14,716 nucleotides of DNA from Bacteroidales bacterium (GCA_004557315.1 SFEH01000048.1:1-14716); one strand, 5' to 3'. Counted from the first letter of the stretch, positions 1 through 6,659 are shown. Notes: a model not told the origin generated them from the letters alone. Made by a program: numbers and translations.

Positions 1-854
1 GTACCGGCAATAGGCATTGAAGCCTTACCGCCACCCATACGGTCGCGGATCTCACCGCCCGTACCCGTTGCAGCGCCATTGAATGGCTCGACGGTAGTAG
101 GGAAGTTGTGGGTCTCTGCCTTGAGCGAAATCACCGACTTGATCTTCTTCACCTCAAACTCACTTGCTGTCGAAGGGTCGGCTGGAGCAAACTGCTCGAT
201 CTCCGGGCCTTCGTTGAAAGCCACATTGTCCTTATATGCGCTGACGAGCTTCCAAGGATGCTCCTTCGAAGTCTTCTTGATCAAAGCGAAGAGGCTTGAT
301 TCCTTCTCCTCGCCATCGATGATGAACGTACCGCCGAAGATCTTGTGGCGGCAGTGCTCCGAGTTGACCTGGCTGAAGCCGAACACTTCGCTGTCGGTGA
401 GCGGACGGCCCACGCGCTTCGAAACGTCGTTGAGATAGTCAATCTCCTCTGGGCTCAATGCCAGACCTTCCTGCTTGTTATATTCCTCAAGGTTCTCGAT
501 ATACACGATTGGATCTGGCTGCTTGTCGATGGTGAAGCAATCCTGACCCACTCCCTCATATAGACGCTGGAGCATAGGGTCGAAAGTAGCGTCAGGTCCG
601 CTCACTGGGAAATATTCCTCGATGCGGGCAATACCCTTGAGACCCATGTTCTGGGTGATCTCGACGGCATTGGTACTCCAAGGAGTAATCATCTCACGGC
701 GTGGACCTACAAACCAACCCTCAAGGGCAGTCTTGTCGATGACAGTTGCACCACTGAAAAGCCAGCAAAGACGATCGATCTCATCGGCGCTGAGCTTGTG
801 ATCAACATCTACCGCAAATACGGTAGCTGATGGCTGTTGAAAAAAGAAAATCAT
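1..854 (-). CDS. purL: Phosphoribosylformylglycinamidine synthase, N-terminal part (cut by window edge)
   Basis: This is the N-terminal 284 codons of the large single-chain FGAM synthase, which converts FGAR, glutamine and ATP to FGAM in cytoplasmic purine synthesis. Read from 854 leftwards, the protein begins MIFFFQQPS, close to the short hydrophobic start usual for Bacteroidales PurL. Diagnostic motifs are SEHCRHKIF (S165-E166-H167) and KAETHNFPTTVEPFNGAATG with E247 and H249, followed by GGEIRDRMGGGKAS; these belong to the ATP/metal-binding synthase core. The family is usually over 1200 residues, so about three quarters, including the glutaminase domain, lies left of the window. The frame is open to position 1 and nothing suggests damage. 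The gene is divergent from the LysE-type exporter. Identification is firm from the motifs; the start is well supported. Confidence 0.96.
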   Translation of the reverse strand, partial: MIFFFQQPSATVFAVDVDHKLSADEIDRLCWLFSGATVIDKTALEGWFVGPRREMITPWSTNAVEITQNMGLKGIARIEEYFPVSGPDATFDPMLQRLYEGVGQDCFTIDKQPDPIVYIENLEEYNKQEGLALSPEEIDYLNDVSKRVGRPLTDSEVFGFSQVNSEHCRHKIFGGTFIIDGEEKESSLFALIKKTSKEHPWKLVSAYKDNVAFNEGPEIEQFAPADPSTASEFEVKKIKSVISLKAETHNFPTTVEPFNGAATGTGGEIRDRMGGGKASMPIAG

Positions 855-899
855 ACCTAATTTTTATAGTGACCAAAAAATGTTTACTCTAATCGTGCG

Positions 900-907
900 C
901 AAAAATA
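900..907 (-). promoter_or_regulatory. Probable purL -7 box
   Basis: Read on the minus strand, the sequence is TATTTTTG, matching the Bacteroidetes -7 consensus TAnnTTTG. It lies about 45 bases upstream of the purL start, giving a leader of roughly 40 bases. No clear TTTG-type -33 element is seen at the right distance in this very A/T-rich stretch, so the call rests on the -7 match and position only. Confidence 0.5.
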
Positions 908-924
908 ATAAAAAAATTTGATTT

Positions 925-958
925 TTTGGAGTTTTTTTAAAAATTTACCTTATCTTTG
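925..958 (+). promoter_or_regulatory. Promoter of the LysE-type exporter
   Basis: A TTTG (925-928) and a TATCTTTG (951-958) are separated by 22 bases, fitting the Bacteroidetes sigma pattern (TTTG or TTG, then TAnnTTTG). Transcription would begin near 964, about 15 bases before the ATG at 980. This also argues against translation from the in-frame TTG at 956, which lies inside the promoter. The core elements lie within about 50 bases of the divergent purL promoter. Confidence 0.7.
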
Positions 959-979
959 CGCTATTATTTGAAAAAAGAC

Positions 980-1672
980 ATGATACAGACCACTATACTA
1001 ACCATAATTTGGGGCTTAATGATAGGCTTGCTGGTTTCGGCTCCGATGGGGCCGACAGGCATCCTCGTCATCCAGCGCACCCTTAATAAAGGGTGGCTTC
1101 CTGGGTTCCTCACAGGTCTCGGCGCAATTTTCAGCGATCTGGTTTATGCCCTGATCACCATCTTTGCGCTCCAGCTTGTCGTCGATTGGATCCAGCAGTT
1201 TGAAGTGACGCTTCAGATTGTCGGCGGTGCCTTCATTGCTCTTTATGGTTTCTATCTGTGGAACAGCAATCCGGTCGAGGTCATGGCAAGCAACAATGCC
1301 CAGGGCGCATCGCCTCTGATTCCTAATCGCCATCACCTTCGCGTCACTGGTATTCTCAAGTACTTCTTCACTGGCTTCGGTCTCACCATCAGCAATCCTA
1401 CCATCGTCTTTTTCTTCCTTGCGCTCTTTGCACGCACCAACTTCCTGTTCGATGCCAGTGAGCAGGACTGGTGGCTCTATGTGTTTGGCTTTGCTGCCAT
1501 CATTGCGGGTGCTCTCGGCTGGTGGACACTAATCACATGGCTCGTCAACAAGATCCGCAGCCGTTTCCGCATCAACACCATCCGCAACATCAACCGCTGC
1601 ATCGCCTCCATCATGTTCATCATCGCCGTCTGCGGCTTCGGCAATGGCATGTACATCATCTTCACAAGATAA
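980..1672 (+). CDS. LysE/RhtB-family amino-acid-type exporter
   Basis: A 230-residue inner-membrane protein of the LysE/RhtB translocator superfamily, whose members export amino acids or related small metabolites. The N-terminal segment carries the family signature SAPMGPTGILVIQRTLNKG followed by FLTGLGAIFSDLVYAL, that is, the conserved GP in helix 1 and the GxGAxxSD motif in helix 2. A second conserved patch, LTISNPTIVFFF, is the NP motif of a later helix. About six hydrophobic segments are visible, with a hydrophilic loop (SNPVEVMASNNAQG) in the middle. I chose ATG 980 because the upstream TTG at 956 falls in the -7 box; ATG 1019 would remove part of the first helix. Substrate cannot be told from sequence. 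It is transcribed alone and ends before a strong terminator hairpin. Confidence 0.88.
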   Translation: MIQTTILTIIWGLMIGLLVSAPMGPTGILVIQRTLNKGWLPGFLTGLGAIFSDLVYALITIFALQLVVDWIQQFEVTLQIVGGAFIALYGFYLWNSNPVEVMASNNAQGASPLIPNRHHLRVTGILKYFFTGFGLTISNPTIVFFFLALFARTNFLFDASEQDWWLYVFGFAAIIAGALGWWTLITWLVNKIRSRFRINTIRNINRCIASIMFIIAVCGFGNGMYIIFTR

Positions 1673-1774
1673 CGGGGTCCTGTCTATTTGTTCATTGAAG
1701 TTGTCAGTGATAAACATTCTGAATTTCCGAAACTTAATTGATTGACTATTTACTATCTTTAACGACAAAACAAG

Positions 1775-1803
1775 AAAGGAATGACTCGCGTCATTCCTTT
1801 TTT
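1775..1803 (+). terminator. Intrinsic terminator after the LysE-type exporter
   Basis: A perfect 11-bp stem (AAAGGAATGAC at 1775-1785 with GTCATTCCTTT at 1790-1800) closes a four-base loop and runs into a T tract at 1798-1803. It lies about 100 bases after the exporter stop codon. On the minus strand the loop is GCGA, a GNRA tetraloop, and is followed by a looser T-rich run, so the hairpin may also stop leftward transcription. Confidence 0.85.
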
Positions 1804-1900
1804 GCATAAACACACAATACACATCATTCAATTCATGATAACAAAAGTGATTGTCACATTACCAATTTTTTCTAACCATCTTTCATAGATTCTCTTAAAT
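1775..1900 (-). ncRNA. Candidate small structured RNA (hypothetical)
   Basis: A leftward -7 box sits at 1907-1914 with no protein gene behind it. A transcript starting near 1900 would run about 125 bases and meet the strong hairpin at 1800-1775, which on this strand has a GNRA loop (GCGA) and a T-rich tail. Between them lie two inverted repeats, GTGA-CAA-TCAC and ATCAT-GAATTGA-ATGAT, so the RNA could form three stem-loops in order. Only very short reading frames occur (up to about 22 codons, the longest running through the hairpin). This is inference from layout; no family is recognised, and the -7 box may be fortuitous. Confidence 0.3.
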
Positions 1901-1906
1901 CTGTTG

Positions 1907-1935
1907 CAAAGGTACGGCTTCCCTACCAAAGACAA
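1907..1935 (-). promoter_or_regulatory. Leftward promoter without a coding gene
   Basis: On the minus strand TACCTTTG (1914-1907) is an excellent match to TAnnTTTG and is followed by CAAC. A TTG at 1935-1933 stands 18 bases upstream as a possible -33 element. It points into the non-coding gap and away from the HTCS, so it would produce only an untranslated RNA, or it may be a chance match in A/T-rich DNA. Confidence 0.45.
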
Positions 1936-2061
1936 TATAACAAAACAATCAATCTATGAAAAAATTGTTGCATATGCGGTTTTTTATAGAGTTTTGAAAG
2001 AATTTTCACATTTTTCGCACGATTTTTTGCACAAAATCATAACTATTTGGAAAAATATCGA

Positions 2062-2069
2062 TACATTTG
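2062..2069 (+). promoter_or_regulatory. Probable HTCS -7 box
   Basis: TACATTTG matches the Bacteroidetes -7 consensus and lies 25 bases before the GTG start at 2094, giving a leader under 20 bases. The nearest upstream TTTG copies (2046-2049 and 2026-2029) are at the wrong spacing for a standard -33 element, which fits a weak or activator-dependent promoter. Confidence 0.5.
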
Positions 2070-2093
2070 CGTGAAATATAACTTACTGAAACA

Positions 2094-4892
2094 GTGAAGA
2101 CACCTATTTCTATATCACTAATTATGCTGTCAATATTGGCAGTAGCATCTCTTTCTCTCCTTTCTTCTTGCTCTATGCAGGCAAAGAAGCGGTATGTCAT
2201 CGGCATTTCTCAGCCTTGCGATGACGCTTGGCGACAGAAGATGAACGAGGAAATGCGACGCGAACAACTTTTCCACTCCAACATAACCTTGGAGTTTCGC
2301 AACTCGGAGTATGACAATGCACGCCAATGCGCCGACATCGAGGAATTCATCAGCAAGGGTGTCGATCTGATTATCGTGTCGCCCAATGTTGCCGATGCCC
2401 TCACGGAGGTCGTGTCGAAGGCTTACAACTCTGGCATACCCGTCATCGTAGCCGACCGAAGCGTCAATGGCGACGACTACACAGCTTTCATTGCGGGCGA
2501 CAACAGGCAAGTGAGCCGATTGATGGGCGATTACGTCATCGCCAACATGCCCAACGGTGGCAAGATATTGGAGCTGAAAGGCTTGCCTAACGCCTCTCCT
2601 GCCATCCAGCGCCACGAGACATTCTCTAAAATGATCGGCACAATGCCCAACTTTGAGATCGTCGAGTCAATCAATGCCGATTGGCAATGGAGCATTGCCG
2701 ATCACATCATGGATTCGCTGCTCCATGCTGGCGTTGTGGTGGATATGGTTGTGGCTCAAAACGACCAGATGGCAATGGGAGCACGCGCTGCTGCCGACCG
2801 CTACTTCGGAAGAGAAAACAACAAGATCCGCTTCTTGGGTGTCGATGCCATGACTGGCGAAGGCAACGGCATAGATGCCATCATCGACGGTCGATTAGAG
2901 GCTTCGTTCCTCTACTCTTCGGGTGGCGACAAGATCATACGTCTGGCAATGAACATTCTCGAAGGCGAGCCTTACGAACGTCAGCAGATACTGCCCTCGG
3001 CCGTGATCAACCGTCAGAGTGCTGAAGCTATGGATCTGATGGCTCAGGAAACCGAACATGAGGTCGAGACAATCAAGATGCTCAAGGGCAAGGTCGATGA
3101 ATACTGGCATCAGCACAACCTCGAGCGCACCCTCCTATATACATTATTGACATTATTTATAATGGTGCTTGTCATCATTGCCGTACTCTATCGCAACTAC
3201 AATATGAAGGTGCGCATGAACGCGCGTCTTGCACAGCATCGAACAATACTGGAAGAGCGAAACAGAGAACTGAAGAAAGTGACCCGGCAGCTTGAGGAAG
3301 CAACTCGCGCCAAGCTGATGTTCTTTACCAACGTGAGCCACGACTTCCGCACTCCGCTCACCCTCATCTCCGCTCCTCTTGAGAAACTGCAGGAGGCCAA
3401 GGGCTTCAGTCCTCAGCAACGTCAGCTCTTGGGTTTGGCCAACAAGAACGTGCAGGTGCTGCTTCGCCTCATCAACCAGATTCTCGACTTCCGCAAATAC
3501 GAAAGCGGCAAGCTCACACTCAACCTCAAGACAATCGACCTCGCCAATGCCGTGAGGAACTGGCTTGAGTCGTTCAATGGTCTTGCCTTAAACAAGCATA
3601 TTAAGCTGAATATCAGCTGCAACAACGACACAGATCTTGGCGAACAGTCGTTCGTAACCCAGGTCGATGTGCAAAAGATCGAGCGTGTTTTCTTCAACCT
3701 CATGGGCAACGCGTTCAAGTTCACGCCCGAAAATGGATCGATCAGCATCAATATGTGGCGCGATGGTGGCAACATAATGATGTCGATTACCGATTCGGGC
3801 AGAGGCCTTCAGGTCGAACATATCAACCACATCTTCGACAACTTCTATCAGATCGATTCGGTCAATTATGAGGGTTCGGGCATAGGTCTTGCAGTGGTCA
3901 AGAGCTTTATCGAGTTGCATGGCGGTACCATTGTAGCCAGCAACTTGGCAGAAGGCACAGGAGCAGTCTTTACCATCACGCTCCCTGTCAGCGAGGCGGC
4001 TGCCATACCCGACTCTGCCGATGTCAACATCTCTGCCCAGCAGGTACAAGCCGAATTGGGCGAGGTGGAGCAATGTGAAGAGATTGCCGAAGACGAACCA
4101 CTTCCAGTGGCTCTCGTCATCGATGACAATGCCGACGTGCGCGAGATGATGCGCACCCTTCTTGCCGATAAGTACAAGGTCATCACTGCTTGCAACGGAC
4201 AGGAAGGCTTGCGTCGTGCCATGATGACCGTGCCCAATGTCATCATCTGCGACGTGATGATGCCAGTGATGGACGGCCTCGAATGCTGCCGCCGCCTGAA
4301 GGCCGAGATCTGCACGAGCCATATCCCAGTGCTGATGCTTACGGCTTGCTCGCTCGACGAACAGCGTGTTCAAGGTCATAGAGAGGGAGCCGATGCCTAT
4401 CTGCCAAAGCCATTCAGTGCCGAGGTGCTCATTGCCCAGCTCGATGCTTTGGTGAGCAATCACGACCGCATACGCGATTTCTTCGGCGACATGACCATCG
4501 CCTCTGCCAAGAAGCCAGAACAGAAGGCAACACAGGAGGAACAGCCACAGAAGGAGGTCAAGAGCACCGATACACCCGACGAGAAGTTCCTACGCAAGTT
4601 ACGTTCGATTATCGAAGAGAAGATGGGCGATTCGGACTTCAATGTCGAGAACCTTGGCGACGAAATAGGCATGAGCCGTGCCCAACTCTACCGCAAGGCA
4701 AAGGCATTGACCAACTACTCGCCTGTCGAGCTCATCCGCAACACGCGCCTCAAGAAGGCTCGCCAGCTGTTGGCTCAAGGCGAAATGAACATCTCGCAAG
4801 TAGCATACGAAGTGGGCTTCACTGCACCGTCATATTTCACCAAATGCTACAAGGAATTCTTCGGTGAGATGCCCAACGAGATGCTGAAATAA
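2094..4892 (+). CDS. Hybrid two-component system regulator (HTCS) with fructose/ribose-type periplasmic sensor
   Basis: One 932-residue inner-membrane protein holds the whole signal path. Residues 1-26 are a signal sequence ending in a lipobox-like LSSC (C26). Residues about 32-325 form a type-1 periplasmic sugar-binding domain of the RbsB kind (YVIGISQP, IIVSPN, VVAQNDQMAMGA, FLGVDAM). One transmembrane helix lies at about 347-368, then a coiled-coil linker. The kinase has H416 in VSHDFRTPL, an N box with N535 and N539, D567 in DSGRGL and GSGIGL at 594-599. The receiver has D677/D678, phospho-acceptor D720 and K772. An AraC-type helix-turn-helix domain ends the protein (about 840-932). This architecture matches BT1754 of B. 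thetaiotaomicron, which binds fructose, so it should activate the downstream sus-like operon. GTG at 2094 is preferred because it keeps a basic residue before the hydrophobic core; ATG 2124 is the alternative. All key residues are intact. Confidence 0.93.
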   Translation: MKTPISISLIMLSILAVASLSLLSSCSMQAKKRYVIGISQPCDDAWRQKMNEEMRREQLFHSNITLEFRNSEYDNARQCADIEEFISKGVDLIIVSPNVADALTEVVSKAYNSGIPVIVADRSVNGDDYTAFIAGDNRQVSRLMGDYVIANMPNGGKILELKGLPNASPAIQRHETFSKMIGTMPNFEIVESINADWQWSIADHIMDSLLHAGVVVDMVVAQNDQMAMGARAAADRYFGRENNKIRFLGVDAMTGEGNGIDAIIDGRLEASFLYSSGGDKIIRLAMNILEGEPYERQQILPSAVINRQSAEAMDLMAQETEHEVETIKMLKGKVDEYWHQHNLERTLLYTLLTLFIMVLVIIAVLYRNYNMKVRMNARLAQHRTILEERNRELKKVTRQLEEATRAKLMFFTNVSHDFRTPLTLISAPLEKLQEAKGFSPQQRQLLGLANKNVQVLLRLINQILDFRKYESGKLTLNLKTIDLANAVRNWLESFNGLALNKHIKLNISCNNDTDLGEQSFVTQVDVQKIERVFFNLMGNAFKFTPENGSISINMWRDGGNIMMSITDSGRGLQVEHINHIFDNFYQIDSVNYEGSGIGLAVVKSFIELHGGTIVASNLAEGTGAVFTITLPVSEAAAIPDSADVNISAQQVQAELGEVEQCEEIAEDEPLPVALVIDDNADVREMMRTLLADKYKVITACNGQEGLRRAMMTVPNVIICDVMMPVMDGLECCRRLKAEICTSHIPVLMLTACSLDEQRVQGHREGADAYLPKPFSAEVLIAQLDALVSNHDRIRDFFGDMTIASAKKPEQKATQEEQPQKEVKSTDTPDEKFLRKLRSIIEEKMGDSDFNVENLGDEIGMSRAQLYRKAKALTNYSPVELIRNTRLKKARQLLAQGEMNISQVAYEVGFTAPSYFTKCYKEFFGEMPNEMLK

Positions 4893-4924
4893 GCCCCTCC
4901 TCCCCTCCTTTTTCCGTCATTTCC

Positions 4925-4965
4925 TGCTCAAATCGCCTCCATCAACCCTCATTTGAGCACTTTTT
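4925..4965 (+). terminator. Probable terminator after the HTCS
   Basis: A 9-bp perfect stem (TGCTCAAAT at 4925-4933 with ATTTGAGCA at 4951-4959) with a 17-base loop is followed by CTTTTT. It lies 33 bases after the HTCS stop. The long loop weakens it as a terminator, and its arms belong to the repeat family described next, so a protein-binding role is also possible. Confidence 0.55.
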
Positions 4966-5038
4966 AGGCACAAAATATGCTGAAATCAATGTTTTTAAAC
5001 ACGTTTTGAGCACTTTTTAATCCTAAAAGTTGCTCAAA
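4952..5038. repeat. Direct 15-bp repeat nested with inverted TTTGAGCA copies
   Basis: TTTGAGCACTTTTTA occurs exactly twice, at 4952-4966 and 5005-5019, 53 bases apart. Its core TTTGAGCA also occurs inverted as TGCTCAAA at 4925-4932 and 5031-5038, making two face-to-face pairs. The second pair forms a hairpin of 8 plus 5 bp (TTTGAGCA and CTTTT against AAAAG and TGCTCAAA, with one bulged T at 5030). Its right arm overlaps the -33 element of the ATPase promoter. Operator sites or tandem terminators would both explain this. Confidence 0.7.
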
Positions 5039-5060
5039 TTGTTTTATATCCTTACCTTTG
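5030..5060 (+). promoter_or_regulatory. Promoter of the DUF234 ATPase gene
   Basis: TTG at 5030-5032 and TACCTTTG at 5053-5060 are separated by 20 bases, a good Bacteroidetes promoter. Transcription would begin near 5067 and the ATG is at 5085. The -33 element overlaps the right arm of the inverted repeat (5031-5038), so a factor bound there would compete with RNA polymerase. Confidence 0.7.
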
Positions 5061-5084
5061 CGCATACCTAAGACACTGATTATT

Positions 5085-6500
5085 ATGGAAGAAGTATTGA
5101 TAGGAAGGCAAAAAGAGCAGAACTGCCTGGCTGAATACATCAATTCGGGCAGGTCGGAGTTTGTTGTGGTATATGGCCGCCGTCGCGTAGGCAAGACTTT
5201 CTTGGTGCGAAACGCCATTGCCGACAAGGCTTGTTTCAAGATCACTGGAATGGAAAACGTGGGTCAGGAGGAGCAGCTGACCAATTTCTACTTAAGTCTC
5301 CGCAAAGTCTATAATGGCGCAGAAAGAAGCACAGGGTGGCTGGAGGCATTCGACCAGCTTGAACGATACCTTGAGACAATCACAACCGAGTGCAAGATAC
5401 TGTTTTTCGACGAGCTGCCATGGCTGGCTACGGCAAAGTCGGATTTCTTGAGTGCCTTCGAGCATTTCTGGAACCATTGGGCATCGGCGCGACGCGACAT
5501 CAAGCTCATCGCGTGTGGCAGTGCGGCATCGTGGATGCTCGACAACCTCATCAACAACCACGGAGGACTTCACAACCGCGTGACTCACCAGATGCTGATC
5601 GAGCCATTCACATTGGGCGAATGTCGCGAATATTTCCAGCGTCACGGCTTCGGCTATTCTGACCGCGAGGTTGCCGACTATTACATGGTCTTTGGCGGAG
5701 TTCCTTATTATCTTTCGCTGATGGACAAGAAGGAAAGTGTGGCGCAGAATGTTGACCGCCTCATCTTCTCCCCTGTCGGCGAACTTCGCGAAGAGAAGAA
5801 CAATCTGTTCCGCTCGCTCTTCAAGCACAGCGAGGATTATGTCAAGATCATCGAAGCTCTGTCGGCCAAAGGCAAGGGCCTCACGCGCAGTGAGCTTGTC
5901 GAAACAACGAAACTGCACAACAATGCAAGGCTGACAAGCATGATTGCCGAACTTGAAAGCTGTCATTTCATCCGTTCATATCAGCCATTCGATGGCAAGA
6001 AACGCTCGACAACCTATCAGCTCATCGACCCATTCCTGCATTTCTGCCACCATGTCCAGGAGAAGCGTAATTTCCAGGACGAGAACTTCTGGTCGCACAG
6101 CCAAAACACACCCCTCTACCATTCGTGGAGCGGCCTTGCGTTCGAAATCCTATGCCTTAACCATGTGCAGAAAATCAAGGAGGCACTGAAGATCGGAGGC
6201 GTGCAGACATCTGTCTATTGCTGGCGCACTCCTGCTTCGGCCGAAAATGGCGCCCAGATCGACATGGTCATCGACCGAGCCGATCGCTGCATCAACATCT
6301 GCGAGATGAAATTCTCGCGGGGCGAATACTCAATGACCAAAGCCGAACGCGAGAAAATCGAACGCCGAGTCGATAGTTTCATCAGCTACACAGGCACAAA
6401 AAGCTCCATCCGCGTGACGCTGATCACCAATTCAGGGCTAAAGGCGAATGCCAACAGCAACATCATCCAGAACCATATTTCGCTGGAAGAGTTGTTCTGA
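5085..6500 (+). CDS. Archaeal-type P-loop ATPase with DUF234 nuclease-like C-terminus
   Basis: A 471-residue soluble protein starting MEEVLIGRQKEQ. The N-terminal half is an ATPase_2-type P-loop domain: Walker A GRRRVGKTF with K37, Walker B KILFFDELPW with D109 and E110, and a sensor-like ACGSAASWM near residue 145. A winged-helix-like middle (LTRSELVETTKL) follows. The C-terminal DUF234 region has WSGLAFEILCLNH and then QIDMVIDR (D393) and CEMKF (E407, K409), a spacing that fits a PD-(D/E)xK nuclease fold with its acidic and lysine residues present. The role of this family is not established; many members are found as scattered, mobile-looking genes. ATG 5085 is chosen because the in-frame TTG at 5058 lies inside the -7 box. 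It has its own promoter and terminator and no obvious link to sugar use, so it is probably a passenger within the PUL. Confidence 0.85.
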   Translation: MEEVLIGRQKEQNCLAEYINSGRSEFVVVYGRRRVGKTFLVRNAIADKACFKITGMENVGQEEQLTNFYLSLRKVYNGAERSTGWLEAFDQLERYLETITTECKILFFDELPWLATAKSDFLSAFEHFWNHWASARRDIKLIACGSAASWMLDNLINNHGGLHNRVTHQMLIEPFTLGECREYFQRHGFGYSDREVADYYMVFGGVPYYLSLMDKKESVAQNVDRLIFSPVGELREEKNNLFRSLFKHSEDYVKIIEALSAKGKGLTRSELVETTKLHNNARLTSMIAELESCHFIRSYQPFDGKKRSTTYQLIDPFLHFCHHVQEKRNFQDENFWSHSQNTPLYHSWSGLAFEILCLNHVQKIKEALKIGGVQTSVYCWRTPASAENGAQIDMVIDRADRCINICEMKFSRGEYSMTKAEREKIERRVDSFISYTGTKSSIRVTLITNSGLKANANSNIIQNHISLEELF

Positions 6501-6572
6501 TTGAGGGGAATGAATACTGGCGACATATTATAACAGATACAAGAATAAGACAAATGGTTCAAACAATGGAAG

Positions 6573-6606
6573 AAATGTTGCAGATTTTGGGTTTGCAACA
6601 TTTTTT
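6573..6606 (+). terminator. Terminator after the ATPase gene
   Basis: A 10-bp perfect stem (AAATGTTGCA at 6573-6582 with TGCAACATTT at 6594-6603) with an 11-base loop runs into six T residues (6601-6606). It lies about 70 bases after the ATPase stop and separates that gene from the SusC operon, so the operon should depend on its own promoter. Confidence 0.78.
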
Positions 6607-6623
6607 CTTTTCATAGCAACATT
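6595..6623. promoter_or_regulatory. Candidate HTCS operator: GCAACATT direct repeat, 21-bp period
   Basis: GCAACATT occurs at 6595-6602 and again at 6616-6623, exactly 21 bases apart, each followed by a T-rich run (one mismatch over 12 bases). AraC-type proteins classically bind two direct half-sites about two helical turns apart, next to the -35 region; the second copy here ends just before where the -33 element should be. The first copy is also the 3' arm of the ATPase terminator, so this may be shared or accidental. The assignment to the HTCS is inference. Confidence 0.4.
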
Positions 6624-6643
6624 ATTTTCGAACAAAAAAAACC

Positions 6644-6659
6644 AAGTTAGCTAACTTTG
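6644..6659 (+). promoter_or_regulatory. SusC operon -7 box within a 14-bp palindrome
   Basis: TAACTTTG at 6652-6659 matches the -7 consensus and lies 54 bases before the susC ATG. No good TTTG sits at the -33 position (only TTTTCG at 6625-6630), as expected for an activator-dependent promoter. AAGTTAGCTAACTT (6644-6657) is a perfect palindrome covering most of the -7 box, so a dimeric protein could block or remodel it. Confidence 0.65.

Larger units (their letters stand above)
1673..2093. other. Intergenic region between exporter and HTCS
   Basis: This 421-base A/T-rich gap holds no convincing protein gene on either strand. It contains the hairpin at 1775-1803, a leftward -7 box at 1907-1914 and the HTCS -7 box at 2062-2069. 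On the minus strand between them are two smaller inverted repeats: GTGA/TCAC at 1847-1857, and ATCAT/ATGAT within about 1823-1839. The leftmost 100 bases show nothing recognisable. Confidence 0.7.

Noticed and set aside
956..979. Upstream TTG start for the exporter
   Set aside because: The TTG lies inside the -7 box TATCTTTG, so it cannot be in the transcript from that promoter; ATG 980 is used.
1754..1761. TATCTTTA as a rightward -7 box
   Set aside because: The last base breaks the consensus, no spaced -33 is present, and a terminator follows at once.
1529..1831. Minus-strand 100-codon frame spanning the exporter end and the terminator
   Set aside because: It reads through the terminator hairpin and then antisense to the exporter, with a low-complexity acidic tail. 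The leftward promoter near 1910 is better explained by a non-coding RNA or chance.
1847..1857. GTGA-TTG-TCAC as a CRP-type operator
   Set aside because: The spacer is three bases, not the six of a CRP site, and the position does not fit the HTCS promoter. It is used only as a possible stem in the candidate RNA.
2021..2038. Imperfect inverted repeat GATTTT/AAAATC upstream of the HTCS
   Set aside because: Six-base A/T arms are common in DNA of this composition; nothing ties it to regulation.
3588..4463. Open frame of 291 codons on the minus strand inside the HTCS gene
   Set aside because: It lies wholly antisense to an intact HTCS with clear kinase and receiver motifs, its composition is His-rich and domain-free, and no promoter precedes it. 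It is a shadow of the codon bias of the real gene.
5058..5084. Upstream TTG start for the ATPase
   Set aside because: It lies inside the -7 box TACCTTTG; ATG 5085 gives a normal N-terminus for the family.
5292..5966. Open frame of 224 codons on the minus strand inside the ATPase gene
   Set aside because: It is antisense to the Walker-motif ATPase and has no recognisable domain or start signals.
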